Below, one piece after another: positions 28,101 to 35,336 of a DNA stretch of 64,000 nt; the stretch's first letter is position 1, and every line of letters starts with the position of its first letter. The position numbers and the translations under genes were made by a program. This stretch comes from Membranipora membranacea (Eukaryota > Bryozoa > Gymnolaemata > Cheilostomatida > Membraniporidae), in contig OU612068.1 of the NCBI GenBank assembly GCA_914767715.1, forward strand, positions 26,846,001 through 26,910,000. The letters run 5' to 3'. The notes beneath the pieces were generated by a model that worked only from the letters and a program-made list of their open reading frames with translations, made no database searches and was not told the DNA's origin.

Positions 28101-31100
28101 TGTTAAGCACCTTTTTTATTGATTTCTTTTTGTACCTAAACAGCAACTTGAAGAGCAATACTCTATAAATCCCAAAGCAATATATAAGTTTACATCTGAG
28201 GATGGAAATAGATATAATAGCTAAATTTTAGTTGAAAGCAATTTCATGAAAACAATCGGGGCCAATAAAACTAATTTGCTAGAGGTGAGGTTTGAGGTAT
28301 TGGTCAGAAGTGATTTTATTGACTCACATGTTGTTCGGAAGATTCACATTTTGAACTAGATATAATAGCTAAATTTTAGTGATATATGTAGTGGAATCTT
28401 ATTGTTTTGGCGTGGTAGATTTCACTGATTTATATTGAAGAATGAAGCCTAGAAGCTCTGCTTTTAATCATCATATTGGGGCACCTGATATGACACTGTT
28501 ATGCACATGCAAGGTGCTAGGTCAGGTGGTAGTGTGTACTCAGGGGGACTTTCAATAAGAATGAGCGATGCTTTGCTATAAAGCATTGCTCATTCTTTTT
28601 GCATCACTATCACATGGCTCAAAATCATCACTCACTTGGACTTTCAATTGGACGAAATCACTACCGAATCGCTCACTCAGAATGTATACAGTTCCATCAA
28701 TGACTGACCGATTTGAAAGCAAGAGCCTAGCAGATATTGCTCACGTATCGCTCACTCACTGAGTGAGCGATCAGATTGTAATTTTGGCTGTTTCTAATTG
28801 AATGGTAGTTCCTTACAGCTGGGCTTAACACTATTACATACATTTCTATTATTTAGGTACAGAGAGTCCAAAATCCTACACTATACCAACAGTACGCAAT
28901 ATTGAGAAAAGCTGTGGCAAAGAAGTTGAACAGAACAGAAGCCAATGTCGAAACAGTTCCGTTATGGCATGGTACTTCAAGTGATACTGTCACAAAGATC
29001 ACAAAAGGAAAATTTGACAGAGCGTTGGCAGGGAAAAATGGTACGGACTTAGATAATGCCAAGGAAGGTTTTGGTCATGTTAACAGGCTGATTGCGATTA
29101 TTCACAGTTGTTTACCATGTGTCAGTGAAAAGAGAAAATCCAGGGACGGTGTAGTATTGTAATCTGTCCCCCGCGCGAAAACAACCCCGGGACACTTTAC
29201 AACATTGTAAACTGTCCCGGGGACACTTTACAATAAAAACAGGCCTATTGTAAGCTGTCCCCCCTATTGTAAACTGTCCCCCCCCCCTATTGTAAACTGT
29301 CCCCCCCCCTATTGTAAACTGTTCCCCCTATTTGTGACTGTCCATATCGAGGGCCCAGCTGTTTATCACCATTCTAAATGGGTCAGATCATCTAACTGGA
29401 GCATACCATGATGTTCTGGCTGCCACTATGATGGCCAAAGTTGTACCATGGGGATGGTGGTGGTATCTCATTGAATGAGTGTATAAAGCCTCTTTTTCAT
29501 ATGGTACTTTGTAGATCTATTTTTCGCAAACACTAGTTATTTGAAGCTCCTATGATTTAGAGATGTCTGGTTTGCGAAGAAAGGTGCACTAAGCCAACAG
29601 TGGATAGATGTGTAGTTGCCACATCACAGAACACACTTACTTTCATTGCAGGTTCATGAGCCGCGCGAAAACAACCACCCCATTCATTCATCATAAAATC
29701 TACCTCCGTCAAGCATTTGCCTAGGAGTGATGGCAGTCAGTCACAAGTGTGAGGGGGAGAAATAATTACTTTTGAGCTTTTCATATTGTGAAGATGGGTA
29801 TTGCACTGTAAAATATTGCTTAAGCCGCGCGAAAACAACCACCCCCCAAAGTGTCTTATAAAGATTATCTGTCAAAAAGTCTCAATCATAATGAACCATG
29901 ATTTGGCAGCCATAATGTGATTGTCATAAGGTGACTGTGTACCAAATTTCAGATTAGTAGGTCAGAACTTAATGACACAACGGATGATATGAAAAACTCA
30001 AAAGTCGTTATTTCTCCAGGTCTCACTTGTGACTGACTTTCATCACTCACAGGCAAATGCTTGATTGAGGTAGATTTCAAGATGACTGAATGGGGTGGTT
30101 GTTTTCGCGCGGCTCATGAACTTGCAAAGAACGACATATCATCCGGTGTGTCATTAATTTCTAACCTTTTAATCCAAAATTAGGTACACAGTCACTTCAT
30201 GACAATCACATTATTGCTAGAAAATCATGGTTCATTTCGTTTGAGACTTTTTGACAGATAATCTTTATAAGACAGCTTGGGGGTGGTTGTTTTCGCGCGG
30301 CTTAAGCAATGTTTTACAGTCCAATACCAGGCCGCACAATATCAAAACCTCAAAAGTGGTTATTTCTCCAGGTCTCACTTGTGACTGACTGTCATCACTC
30401 ACAGGCAAATTCTTGATTGAGGTAGATTTCAAGAAGAATGAATGGGGTGGTTGTTTTCGCACGGCTCATGAACTTGCAAAGAACAACATATCATCCGTTG
30501 TGTCATATATCTACAAAGTACCATACGAAAAAGAGGCTTTATACACTCATTCAATGAGATACCACCACCATCCCCATGGTACAACTTTGGCCATCATAGT
30601 GGCAGCCAGAACATCATGGTATGCTCCAGTTAGATGATCTGAAGATATGGACAGTCACAGATAGGGGGGACAGTTTACCATAGGGGGGGACAGTTTACAA
30701 TAGGGGGGGACAGTTTACAATAGGGGGGGGACAGTTTACAATAGGCCTGTTTTTATTGTAAAGCGTCCCCGGGACAGTTTACAATATTGTAAAGTGTCCC
30801 GGGGTTGTTTTCGCGCGGGGGACAGTTTACAATACTACAACGGTATTGATCAACACCAATTCAGATGCCTTTGTTTTCATTAGTTGCTGTTTTTTCCAGC
30901 CACAGTGTATGGAGTGGGATCATACTTTGCTGTCCATAGCAGCTACTCTTACAACTATTCACAGCCAAATGGCAGTGGAGACAGATATATGATGCAGACC
31001 AGAGTTATAACTGGGGATTGGACTACAGGTGATTCTTCAATGAAAGCTGCCCCTCCGAAAAATGCTTCAGAAAACTATGACTCTGTGGTTAATGATGTTG

Positions 31101-31171
31101 CAAATCCGACCATCTATGTTGCGTTCCACGATGTTGCTGCCTACTCAGATTATATCATTAAGTACAGATAG
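7669..31171 (+). CDS. PARP14-like: Gene A: PARP14-like mono-ADP-ribosyltransferase with macrodomains (multi-exon span, carries lesions)
   Basis: This is a multi-exon gene whose order of domains is that of PARP14: RRM-like modules (8184-16076), KH-like regions (17204-19661), three macrodomains (about 19540-25605), a KH-like segment (26362-26600), WWE (27719-28284) and a PARP catalytic domain (28857-31171). The family transfers single ADP-ribose units to proteins and reads or removes them with macrodomains, mainly in immune signalling. Nearly all 5' exons are phase 1-1. A candidate start is ATG 7674 in a good context (AAAATGA). The coding path is broken by a -1 frame change and TAG at 19171-19213, TAA at 22644 and TAA at 28222, so full-length protein is not encoded unless splicing bypasses these. 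The 3' end lies in the left arm of the large inverted repeat. The next gene, B, is tail-to-tail. Confidence 0.85.
8184..8348 (+). CDS. Gene A exon 2, RRM-like module type a
   Basis: The 165-base phase 1-1 exon encodes YIEIEKSIDEEPEDGYEILK and ends YRFKMNQAG. The same pattern (start xxVEV/IEI, tyrosine/histidine near the middle, RFKM/RFDM end) recurs at 6269, 56452 and 60354, marking a repeated module. Confidence 0.8.
9059..9133 (+). CDS. Gene A exon 3, acidic linker
   Basis: The 75-base phase 1-1 block encodes an Asp-rich linker (HYFDDDDSDTEMKM) with a TTGAAG acceptor and ACG|GTAGGT donor. Confidence is moderate because it is short and of low complexity. Confidence 0.5.
9526..9690 (+). CDS. 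Gene A exon 4, RRM-like
   Basis: It encodes PVIVVKIVNNQGEQALCEED, a beta strand and helix start, and ends ATIQMENPQ. The CTTCCAG acceptor and CAAG|GTACTT donor fit, and phase is 1-1. Confidence 0.75.
10137..10165. repeat. TA dinucleotide microsatellite
   Basis: A run of about 14 TA units lies in the intron between exons 4 and 5 of gene A. Confidence 0.9.
10284..10367 (+). CDS. Gene A exon 5, short module exon
   Basis: The 84-base exon encodes SKKQQLLEGDPESELHITPK. The B exon at 59211-59294 has the same length and nearly the same motif (QKQTLLEGALEAELQITPK), which supports it strongly. Confidence 0.8.
10522..10938. mobile_element. MITE with terminal inverted repeats, gene A intron
   Basis: The ends CACAGCCAGCCCTTCAAAGC and its complement (GCTTTTAAGGGCTGGCTGTG) are inverted, about 417 bases apart. 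Flanks GAACGACC and AACGGACC look like an imperfect 8-base target duplication, suggesting a hAT- or P-type non-autonomous element. Confidence 0.7.
11395..11553 (+). CDS. Gene A exon 6, RRM-like module type c
   Basis: It encodes SRLSKTQLKAYLGPNSEKKS and ends VVELETCSG. The B exons at 58819-58974 (YMGPTSN, ELESCS) and 55421-55582 are its counterparts. Phase is 1-1. Confidence 0.8.
11874..12017 (+). CDS. Gene A exon 7, RRM-like module type d with acidic tail
   Basis: It encodes VASLLVSIKNHELKNGQHVK then KISFP and a Ser/Glu tail. The B exon at 57858-58007 begins VASKLVSMHKIQLRNG. The TTTTAG acceptor and CAG|GTGAGG donor fit. Confidence 0.8.
12335..12637 (+). CDS. Gene A exon 8, linker plus start of an RRM
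   Basis: A charged Ser-rich linker is followed by an RRM first half: VTLVIHNLDDVDEEMLKNWM and FWPLSIHMSENENKAIVKV. The B exon at 53951-54238 shows LDVDEETLSYWVRSVAGLWP. I choose the GTGAGT donor at 12638 because it keeps phase 1. Confidence 0.85.
13097..13360 (+). CDS. Gene A exon 9, RRM
   Basis: The end of one RRM (VLKEHRLHGETLKIE) is followed by the start of another (LLVMVSSK, EMLEGYFGNPKLTGVSA, MFIVTF). This matches the RRM repeats of PARP10/14. The B counterpart is 52763-53023. The donor GTTAGA is weak. Confidence 0.85.
13806..13934 (+). CDS. Gene A exon 10, end of RRM
   Basis: It encodes DVEAVLKKASHNYANYEFDV, the last helix and strand of the RRM begun in exon 9. The donor is TCA|GTAAGT. 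The B counterpart is 49233-49358 (DVRAVLNRKPHRHAGNDFDV). Confidence 0.85.
14187..14378 (+). CDS. Gene A exon 11, RRM first half
   Basis: It encodes SLSVTNVPTKDVSTLKLKMA and SKVTIVYKEE, a beta-alpha-beta unit. The B counterpart is 48528-48713. Confidence 0.85.
14977..15231 (+). CDS. Gene A exon 12, RRM
   Basis: It encodes AERVYKMHRKRPIVINQTEL, then SVRVSEITPDLDPEKLRFYL and FDETRTKAVAQF. It closes one RRM and opens the next. The B exon at 47895-48149 has the same 255-base length and is clearly similar throughout. Confidence 0.9.
15837..16076 (+). CDS. Gene A exon 13, end of RRM and linker
   Basis: It encodes FGVLLSLHYTHSLEDCPEIK and ends RWKIDVGYKG at a GTTAGT donor. The broken B counterpart is 47356-47608. 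Confidence 0.85.
16254..16615. mobile_element. MITE with about 100-base terminal inverted repeats, gene A intron
   Basis: The ends begin ATTCAGGGCACT and finish AGTGCTCTGAAT. About 100 bases at each side are complementary, including AAAATTATGTATAGTGTTA and GGGGCCTAGTGCTGTACCA. There is no clear target duplication and no coding sequence. Confidence 0.8.
17204..17486 (+). CDS. Gene A exon 14, conserved region before KH-like part
   Basis: The 283-base exon (phase 1 to 2) encodes CEVKVGDLQQRLEGCTKIAV, FSEHLGLNVTTG and GFGFTMTAEGSIT. The B exon at 46854-47136 has exactly the same length, and FSEHLGLNVTTG is identical. The domain is not named with confidence. Confidence 0.85.
17640..17720 (+). repeat. 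tRNA-like SINE head
   Basis: TGGCTGAACGGTTAGC resembles box A and GAGTTTAAATTCTGG resembles box B. It sits in the intron between exons 14 and 15. A full cloverleaf cannot be drawn. Confidence 0.35.
18215..19661 (+). pseudogene. Gene A exon 15, KH-like region and macrodomain 1 start, frame-broken
   Basis: The first part (to 19171) is an open KH-like region with KIFVLGDKSVVENLKPKI and QLVEITGLPSAIEEVQKKML. The second part (from about 19214, a different frame) continues with LAQKFAVEIKHGEGAEELSV, another KH-like unit, then macrodomain 1: VVMKGDITKQTCGAIVNPAN followed by GGLAQAIVRAG at the GTGGGT donor. The two frames are joined across a run of seven A and a TAG at 19211. This could be two mutations, an assembly error, or a 56-base intron (19158-19213) that would restore the frame. 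Confidence 0.8.
19789..20229 (+). CDS. Gene A exon 16, macrodomain 1
   Basis: The exon completes macrodomain 1 with GDAIQQICQDYI, KKIIHAVGPRWED and PISTGIFGFQIPRAVKVI. Together with NPANENL...GGLA in exon 15, the ADP-ribose binding loops are all present, in the form seen in PARP14 macrodomain 1. In mammals that domain removes ADP-ribose; here the activity is inferred. Confidence 0.93.
20655..20761 (+). CDS. Gene A exon 17, start of macrodomain 2
   Basis: It encodes VLGKLKIEIITGDITSQK, the first strand and GDIT motif of a second macrodomain, ending in phase 0 at AAG|GTAACA. Confidence 0.88.
21358..21576 (+). CDS. Gene A exon 18, macrodomain 2 core
   Basis: It encodes ALVNSVGTDMNLANGAVAPV, the typical second-macrodomain loop (VNSVGTDxNLxxGAV), then KRILHCCLPSYKG. 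Both ends are phase 0. Confidence 0.92.
21755..21976 (+). CDS. Gene A exon 19, macrodomain 2 end
   Basis: It encodes STIAFPALGTGNLNYPEEDV and EVKIVIFHKDD, the second ADP-ribose loop and last strand. The donor is AAG|GTAACG, phase 0. Confidence 0.92.
22596..22698 (+). pseudogene. Gene A exon 20, linker with in-frame stop
   Basis: The exon has a TTACAG acceptor and AAAG|GTAATG donor, and its phases (0 to 1) fit its neighbours. It reads GFDAVLAHMLNPNPTL and then TAA at 22644-22646. Skipping it would break phase, so transcripts would end after macrodomain 2 unless edited or unless the base is an error. Confidence 0.75.
23432..23584 (+). CDS. Gene A exon 21, start of macrodomain 3
   Basis: It encodes VLRVVKGSLAEHDDSEVIVN then STDQKLNMGG, the first half of a third macrodomain. 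The donor is GAG|GTAAGT. Confidence 0.9.
24319..24390 (+). CDS. Gene A exon 22, macrodomain 3
   Basis: The 72-base exon encodes GQVAKALLEKGGPTVSEEVL, the helix that follows the glycine loop of macrodomain 3. Confidence 0.88.
24799..24981 (+). CDS. Gene A exon 23, macrodomain 3
   Basis: It encodes IWVTAAGNLNAKHIIHLDSK and SSIAFPALGTG, the middle strand and second ADP-ribose loop of macrodomain 3. Confidence 0.9.
25363..25605 (+). CDS. Gene A exon 24, end of macrodomain 3 and linker
   Basis: It encodes VLKIPPSVMSKCILEAFGSY and LIDIVIYDDKMVQGFELAM, then a linker SIFSTMSGWVSGAVNIVRYA. The fold ends here. The donor is CAG|GTGAGA. Confidence 0.9.
26362..26600 (+). CDS. Gene A exon 25, KH-like segment before WWE
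   Basis: It encodes LVILDIYGVSKSDIAECKKM and NLTKAMVTIEWKDKPS. The position between macrodomain 3 and WWE matches the KH-like region of PARP14. It is the last exon before the inverted-repeat arm begins. Confidence 0.85.
26876..27116 (+). repeat. tRNA-derived SINE (left arm copy)
   Basis: The head GGAGGTGGCTCAGTTGGTTA contains a box A, and GGGTTCGAATCCCAC is a box B. The body contains GAGAGCAAATCGGCGCAGAT, shared with the spacer copy at 35063. The mirrored copy is 45876-46100. A mature cloverleaf is not possible, so it is not a tRNA gene. Confidence 0.8.
27719..27970 (+). CDS. Gene A exon 26, KH-like end and WWE start
   Basis: It encodes QKIKITGRPTDASRMSDLIA and then QWKYSFEEDVYEEFDRATNK, the first half of a WWE domain with its first Trp. 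Phase 0-0. The right-arm counterpart (45019-45269) has lost one base. Confidence 0.9.
28144..28284 (+). pseudogene. Gene A exon 27, truncated WWE fused to linker exon, TAA inside
   Basis: It begins QLEEQYSINPKAIYKFTSED and then hits TAA at 28222-28224. The frame reopens with VESNFMKTIGANKTNLLE to a GTGAGG donor. B keeps two separate exons here (44695-44845 and 44259-44404), so A has lost about 0.45 kb and fused them. The inserted bases 28210-28232 are identical to 28358-28380. Both ends are phase 0, so skipping this exon would keep the reading frame. Confidence 0.88.
28545..28790. mobile_element. MITE-like repeat before the catalytic exon (left arm)
   Basis: It contains internal complementary stretches such as AAGAATGAGCGATGCTTTGC and GAGCGATACG-like runs, with CACTCACTTGGACTTTCAATT. 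Related copies lie at 37030-37260, 43745-43995 and 58665-58780. Confidence 0.55.
28857..29040 (+). CDS. Gene A exon 28, PARP catalytic domain first part
   Basis: It encodes VQNPTLYQQYAILRKAVAKK and PLWHGTSSDTVTKITKGKFD then ALAGKN. HGT carries the first NAD-binding histidine of the triad. The donor AATG|GTACGG joins in phase to give KNATVYG across the intron. Confidence 0.95.
29150..30839. mobile_element. Foldback transposon in the catalytic intron of gene A
   Basis: The 1690-base insertion is flanked by ACGG on both sides and is absent from the right arm (empty site at about 43410). Termini TGTAGTATTGTAA and its complement start inverted repeats of about 360 bases. These contain a tandem array of TATTGTAAACTGTCCCCCC-like units. 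The inner part is itself palindromic: GCGCGAAAACAACC occurs seven times in both orientations. There is no transposase frame. Confidence 0.9.
30900..31171 (+). CDS. Gene A exon 29, PARP catalytic domain end and stop
   Basis: It encodes ATVYGVGSYFAVHSSYSYNY, RYMMQTRVITGDW and ends AFHDVAAYSDYIIKYR then TAG. GSYFAV supplies the second triad tyrosine. The third position, glutamate in poly-ADP-ribosylating PARPs, is isoleucine in DYIIKY, which predicts mono-ADP-ribosylation. Confidence 0.95.
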
Positions 31172-34100
31172 ATTGTTGCTACATGCCAACCTGCTCTATT
31201 GAGTTCATCTTTTCATTTGACATCAAGGTCATGGAGAGAAGGTGGGGGAGGGGTTTTCTGTTGAAAAATGAAAAGATCTTCAGTTAATACAAAAGGAATA
31301 CGATTAAAATATTCCAGCTTTAGTTGAAATTCATTGTCATTATATAAAGCAAGAGTCACAGTGACTCTTATGGCACACCTTGATGACTAATATGGTCGAG
31401 ATATTCTGTCTCCTCCGGTTCAGGGGCGGATGAAAGTGAGATGGTATGGCATGTAGATAAATTTTTGGTTAAATTTACTCATTTTGAATTTGAATTATAG
31501 ACCTAATAATAATGGATTATTGTTGAGTCTATAACAAATTGAACCATTAATTAATTGGGACTGAGAGAGTGATGACGGTGACACTGCCTGTTAGATCAGG
31601 TTGATTGGCGCTCGAACTCTTGGCTTGAAAGCTTCCAAAACAGGCTACAGCAACGTGTGAAGATTTATAAATTAGGAAGATTGTTTCTGCCCTCACCTCC
31701 CAAGTTTCCCCTCTGGTTTCTATTTTCAATCTGACTATTAATTTCTTTATCACACACTATTCGAAACAAAAATTTGTATTTACATGATTATATTTTACCT
31801 AGCTTAGTTACAACTGCTTTGCTATCCAAATTTATGTCAAACCCATTGCCATGCTGATTGTAAAAAGAAATTTATGTATGTGTATCTTGTTTTTGACGTA
31901 CAGTGGATGTTTTAGAAAATCGTTTTCGCATGATGCTGCAAAAGGCAAGAGCACTAACAAAACTTCGCCATTAGATGATGAATGCTTTTGTTGTATGGTA
32001 TTTGGCAAACATGTGAGGGACAAAAGATGTTGGTAATTCATTTTGTGATGGACTGATAATGTAAAGGGACCAAATATTCTGATAGATCAGTCATCAGCAT
32101 TTCTGATGCCATAGGTTTATAAAAGTTGCTTTTTCACCCTGCTGTTTAAATGCTTTCTATTTTAGTTTAGTAATAAATATGTAATCAAAATCCAATTACT
32201 TATCACATAATTTTCTTTGCTTTATAAATTCAAGGAAACAAGGATTTCACGCCCGCGCCACCAAGGCTAGGCCCCCACAAAAGCGTTGTTGATATCAAAC
32301 CGTAAACATCTTGATACTAAATGTTATGATTACTGGTCAAACAAACGGGAACAGAAATATCAACTGTGTGGACCTGATTTAGCAGCTTTGCTTTTCTAAA
32401 TGAGTGAGGAGCTTTCAATTATTTTGAACAAACAGTCACATAACAGTAAATAGACTAATTTCTTACGATATGGGGAGCTTACATTTCATCGGCGGAAATG
32501 CAAATGTTTGTGCCTTCCTAGGTGCAATATGAGTCAAGGAAAATGGTTAAAAGACAATTAAGAAGCACAATTAGCTCAGCTGTCACTTATTTTTATGAAT
32601 GCACTATCAACAACAACAATGACAGATTTACATTTAACAATATTTCTCAATATATAGTAATGTTTGTTGTAAATCTTTGTTGTGACACATTCCTGAGCTA
32701 TAATTGACAGTGTTTAGGGATGATCATAAGCTAAATTTTTCTTTAAAATAATAAATATAACAAAAGGCTGTGCGGGGGGGGGGGGGGGGGGTTGGGGAGG
32801 ACACTGATGGATCATATATCATATATCATCATGCTGTCCGGTCAAAATATGCTTGTTGAGAATGGGATTACCTGCATTGTTTGCACTCATTATGTGATGT
32901 CATGGTTTTTGTGGGAGAAATTTGAGCATGGTAAATGGATAGAAGTAAATCACATACATTTTTTGTTGACCACAGAATTACTCCACAGACACGAAAGCCC
33001 TGTAATGACTATAAGGCATCCCTATATAATCAATCCTTGATCTGAACTAACTGCGTCAAACGGCTTCAACAAATCATAAATTCTTTTATATATCATCGGA
33101 AAGGTCTCATCAACCAATGAACTCATCAACTCATCAACAGAATCACAAAACAACTTACGTCATCTTCACAAGGTGTGATAAATGCTGGATATCCAATCTT
33201 GTTGTGTTATGTAGTTAAGAGTTATGTAACCTTTGATGTTACAGAGACAACTCCTTAGACACGTATTGGGCACTCATCTTAGCCAAGTCAGATGATGGCC
33301 AGTTATGGATAAGACAATACAATATTTCTCAACACAATCCAGTGGCTTGTACATACACAATATTATCATAATAACTTTAGACCCGGTGGTGATAGAATCA
33401 AAGCTCTACCGCTTTCAGACTTATTACTTTTGATCTAGATTACATTTGACTACAATGGGTATATTCTCTTTGATCTAGTGACATTGGGATATAAAACATT
33501 ATATTTTTATATAACTGGTATGCAATTAGGGGTGGAACGGATCAGGGTTAGGCAACCTCGGATCGGATTCGGATCTGGATTACGCGTAATGACACTAAAT
33601 TGACCAGTCACAGCAGTCACAGCATCAGCTTTGTGCATTACGCGATGCAAAACTCAAAGGAGTTGCTGACTCTAAGCTGGGTAACACTTCAGTTTAGAGG
33701 AGGTTCCAAGACTTTGCTGTAATGATTACAGAGCACAGGCTAAATAATAACAGGAACAGGAAACTGCTATGTGGTATTCTCTTTTAGCTGAGTTTGAGTA
33801 CCTTGCTATGTTCAAAAGTGGGAGTTATTGAACACGTTCAATTATACAATTGTATGTTAATAACTAACCGGTTTATATTTGTAGAAGTGTATGACGTCTG
33901 TATGTATCTATATAGCTATAGCTCTCCTCTATGATCCGTGGGATCAGTACGGTGTCATCAGCAGAAAAGAGAGTGATTACTGCTTCATAGGTCCCAGGAA
34001 GAGTAAGTCACATGACTAGCAGTATATAGCCTTTGGTAACTGCTAGACTTCTTATTCTGTCAATACTCAATATCTGGGTTAGACACTATACGAAAAAGGG

Positions 34101-34361
34101 GTGCTGCTAACACCGTAGGCGGCAGGCTAGGTTATAACCATCAAATGATGTAGCAGACACATATCGAAAGACTGTTCACGTTGATGATTGATCATACTAA
34201 GCTAGTGTTTATGGGGAAAGCATATTTGGTAATTAGGATGTATGCTTTCCAAATTGAGAGCGGTTGTCTAATGTTGTTGTTGGGATGCCAGTTTTTCAGT
34301 GTCTATTAATGGTATTAAAACATCCATCAACTATTCCTTAGATTAATAGTTAGCCATTAAA
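31172..34361. other. Non-coding 3' flank within left arm
   Basis: No gene is seen. A possible poly(A) signal ATTAAA is at 31303 (mirrored at 42929-42934) and AATAAA is near 32170. A poly-G run lies at about 32775-32792. Small open frames match the right arm only because the whole arm is duplicated. Confidence 0.5.
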
Positions 34362-34430
34362 TACTACATTTTGATCTAGTGACATTGGGATATAAAACAT
34401 TATATTTTGGTATAACTGGTATGCATGCAA
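33469..34430. repeat. Pair of direct repeats at the end of the left arm
   Basis: About 56 bases starting TTTGATCTAGTGACATTGGG occur at 33469-33526 and again at 34371-34430. The second copy starts about 10 bases beyond the arm end. The right arm has only one copy. Confidence 0.7.
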
Positions 34431-35062
34431 TCACTAATAAGCTGAAATTGGCTCATGACCACTTAAAATGGGTAAGATTATGCATCTGATAAACCACCTG
34501 GATACCATGTCTAACAAATAGACTACTTAGGACATGTCTTTTAAGGTAGAAAATATGCTATATTTGTTCCTCTGACACGAGAGGCAGTTTCTTAAAGGAA
34601 GAAGATAGGGTTTCTTATTTCTACAGCGAATCCAGCTGTAGCCAATAGCCATTAAGACTATCAAGGTAAGAATAAAAAATACTTGATTACCAACAAGAGG
34701 GTATCCACATATATACAAGAAGCAGAGTAGACGTTTAGGTGTCAATGAGCTTCAGGCAAAGATAACTAATGCGAATCAATTTCCGAATGACAAGAACTAT
34801 GCTGCCTCAGCACCTCTTACTGCTTCTCATCTCAGTTTTATGATGTACTCAGGGTAGGCCGCTACATCATGGAACACGATAAACATGAAAGGGTCGTTAA
34901 CGTTATTAACAACTGAATCATACTGAATAACTGGATTCTTGTAAGGTGCTGCCTTATAGGCTGAATTGCCTTCACCTGTTACTACACGGGTCTGCATCAT
35001 GTACCTCTCCGTTAGCATTAGGCTTGGCGTAGTTGTATGAATAACTTGAGTCACGGGAAGTA

Positions 35063-35298
35063 GGAGGTGACTCAGTGGTTAGAGCGCCGGTCCTTCAGCA
35101 CGCAAGTGTTGAAGGTCGTGGGATCGAATCCCACTACAGTCTACTAACTACTGGGAGTTGTTGGACCCCCAGCTGAGCTCAAACCCTGCCTAAAAACTGA
35201 GAGCAAATTGGCGCAGACATTGCAGCAGCCTGGCACACACAATTTCGCTGTCACATTGTGGTGAGTGACTAACCATTGGGATTTTAACCAACATTTAA
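35063..35298 (+). repeat. tRNA-derived SINE inserted in gene C exon 2
   Basis: GGAGGTGACTCAGTGGTTAG and GGGATCGAATCCCAC are boxes A and B. AAGTA flanks both sides (35058 and 35299) as a short target duplication. It is the same family as the arm copies but diverged. Confidence 0.8.
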
Positions 35299-35336
35299 AA
35301 GTATGAGCCGTGTCCATAAGCTGTAGCTGCAAGGTT

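Larger units (their letters stand above)
26788..34361. repeat. Left arm of the large inverted repeat
   Basis: This 7.57 kb segment is the reverse complement of 38497-46188. It starts at TTAACCAACATTA (26787) and ends at GTTAGCCATTAAA (34361). It holds the last four exons of gene A and 3 kb of flank. Large differences from the right arm are a 1.69 kb foldback insertion (29150-30839) and a deletion of about 0.45 kb at 28209. The catalytic exon of 272 bases differs at 8 positions by eye. The inner end (33431-34361) looks identical. Confidence 0.93.

Noticed and set aside
29170-29340. CRISPR-like array of TATTGTAAACTGTCCCCCC units
   Set aside because: The units are contiguous tandem repeats inside a foldback transposon arm, in a eukaryotic intron.
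32522-33040. Open frames shared by both arms (32522-32707 with 40114-40299; 32831-33033 with 39790-39999) as possible conserved genes
   Set aside because: They match only because the arms are duplicated. The first pair differs at several residues, and neither shows a domain, splice sites or codon-level constraint.
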